From a virus, in IMG/VR virus record IMGVR_UViG_3300014501_000033, positions 1-41,351 of that record: 41,351 nt of DNA. One strand, 5' to 3'. Below the pieces are notes generated by a model. The model ran no database searches. It was not told the origin of the DNA and saw only the letters and a program-made list of their open reading frames with translations. Positions 40,620-41,351 of the stretch are shown in pieces. Position numbers and translations under genes: made by a program. Numbering within the stretch: the first letter of the stretch is position 1; each line of letters starts with the position of its first letter.

Positions 40620-41066
40620 TTAGTAAAACGCACGACTGGGCGCACACTGCCACGACTTCTGACCCTGGTAATCCTGGGCAACAATCCGGCCGGTGCCCTG
40701 CAATCCGTAACTGAATGTGCTGGGACCGCTGGTGAGTAGAGATGGCGTAATACCGACTGGAAGGGACTTGCCCTCCTTGCCGGATACATCCAGTGACTCC
40801 ACGCCATTGATGCCGCCGAGCGTGCCAATAGTCGTGGCCTGGGTTGCAGATGTGGCGCCGGCGGCGACATTCAATACATAGAGCAAATTGCTCGTATCGT
40901 CATTGGTGGCGAGCGTCAACTCATCGATGATGAGGCGCTCGTAGGACTGCAACGTGCGAAGTAACCCATTGGCATCATAGATGCCCACGGCCACGCTGGT
41001 GACATTGGCCACGGCGCCTTGATAGGAAAGGTTAACTGTCTCGCCTTGTGTTGGAACGCTGTGCAT
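40620..41066 (-). CDS. First late protein, probable virion component (148 aa)
   Basis: Follows the structured late leader; AAGG at 41075-41078 precedes ATG 41066. Thr/Ser/Gly/Ala-rich, beta-type protein (VANVTSVAVGIYDANGLLRT; TSNLLYVLNVAAGATSATQA), like small decoration proteins. First gene of the leftward unit, so likely expressed strongly. No family recognised. Confidence 0.6.
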   Translation of the reverse strand: MHSVPTQGETVNLSYQGAVANVTSVAVGIYDANGLLRTLQSYERLIIDELTLATNDDTSNLLYVLNVAAGATSATQATTIGTLGGINGVESLDVSGKEGKSLPVGITPSLLTSGPSTFSYGLQGTGRIVAQDYQGQKSWQCAPSRAFY

Positions 41067-41229
41067 GAGTCTACCTTCATTCGCTAAATTAAAGAGGGGC
41101 CGATACAGCCATACATGGTATCGACCCCTAGGTTGGCATCATGGGTAGGTCTCCGTTGATGCCCCCAGGTGAGACTACCACACTGGGTTGAAGTGCCTGA
41201 CCGGGAGTTATCCGGCGTCTATGGCACCT
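41067..41229 (-). ncRNA. Highly structured 5' leader of the late transcript
   Basis: About 160 nt between the late promoter and the first ATG, no ORF. Minus-strand stems: AGGTGCC / GGCACTT (starting at the predicted 5' end), CCCAG / CTGGG, GGCATCA / TGATGCC (41163-41157 / 41141-41135), then an 11-bp hairpin at 41128-41096. The density of stems suggests a stable or regulatory leader rather than spacer. No match to a known riboswitch is recognised. Confidence 0.5.
41086..41128 (-). terminator. Hairpin with weak T-run at the end of the late leader
   Basis: Minus strand: GGGGTCGATAC (41128-41118), 11-nt loop, GTATCGGCCCC (41106-41096), 11 pairs with one G-U, followed by TCTTTAATTT. Weaker tail than a strong terminator, so perhaps an attenuator between promoter and first late gene, as at the early promoter. 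Confidence 0.45.
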
Positions 41230-41233
41230 ATAT

Positions 41234-41262
41234 AGTGTACCACACAAATGCCCCAATAGCAA
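41234..41262 (-). promoter_or_regulatory. Late promoter for the leftward unit
   Basis: Minus strand: TTGCTA (41262-41257), 17 bases, TACACT (41239-41234) preceded by TGG. Shares TTTxTGTGGTA with the scaffold promoter. Start predicted near 41227, at the foot of the first stem of the leader. It would drive packaging and portal genes. Confidence 0.75.
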
Positions 41263-41279
41263 CTTTACAGTTTGTAAAG
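41263..41279. promoter_or_regulatory. Palindromic operator candidate
   Basis: CTTTACA, 3-base spacer, TGTAAAG: a perfect 7+7 inverted repeat touching the -35 box of the late promoter. The position is typical of an operator for a dimeric regulator; no regulator can be assigned, though the small HTH-like protein at 13258 is a candidate. The rest of the stretch to 41351 is non-coding apart from the possible junction ORF, and shows GGTGGCGGGTG twice (41296-41306, 41325-41335). Confidence 0.5.
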
Positions 41280-41351
41280 GTCAATATTTTTATTTGGTGG
41301 CGGGTGACTATCGACCTCCTCCCAGGTGGCGGGTGGCAGGGTGAAAGGTCA

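Overview
The window looks like a nearly complete genome of a short-tailed (podovirus-like) tailed phage, probably uncultivated and probably infecting a Gram-negative bacterium. The large terminase, portal, scaffold, capsid, tail adaptor and nozzle genes are all present. There is no tape measure, tail tube or sheath gene, and there are giant low-complexity genes of the internal-virion type. A lipobox, sigma70-type promoters and a surface-sugar type glycosyltransferase fit a Gram-negative host, but the host itself cannot be read from the sequence. I see no integrase or phage RNA polymerase, which suggests a lytic phage that uses host RNA polymerase.

Layout. Positions 1-13989 are read rightward: a possibly frameshifted leading gene, family A DNA polymerase, a RuvC-like resolvase, a PD-(D/E)XK nuclease, a RecA-like/Sak4-like ATPase, a GroES-like protein, an SSB-like protein, a primase-helicase, nucleotide-pool enzymes (MazG-like and a two-domain fusion), a metallophosphoesterase, and a tail of small accessory genes including a lipoprotein and a likely HTH protein. 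Positions 41066-13958 are read leftward. In transcription order these are small membrane proteins and a putative small terminase, TerL, a fibronectin-like virion protein, portal, a glycosyltransferase with small genes, scaffold, capsid, adaptor, nozzle (in two overlapping pieces), tail/fibre genes, three internal-virion candidates and a holin-like protein. The two transcription units meet and overlap by 32 bp at 13958-13989.

Control. Two near-identical early promoters (129-157 and 5500-5528, both TTGAC-N-17-TATACT) and two late promoters on the minus strand (31843-31871 and 41234-41262) have 17-bp spacers. The strongest transcripts begin with a stem at their predicted 5' end. If the window ends are joined, the leftward promoter near 41.24 kb and the rightward promoter near 0.14 kb become divergent, and an Ala/Glu-rich ORF runs across the junction, so the genome may be circularly permuted and complete.

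Most unusual feature: all three gene-free gaps of the rightward half hold an RNA element in which a 5-bp/7-nt T-arm is followed without a gap by the 3' strand of a 6-10 bp acceptor-like stem, as in tRNA, but with abnormal or missing D and anticodon parts. A second recurring pattern is a terminator-like hairpin with a T-run directly abutting the ATG of the adaptor and nozzle genes, with no Shine-Dalgarno. No endolysin could be recognised.
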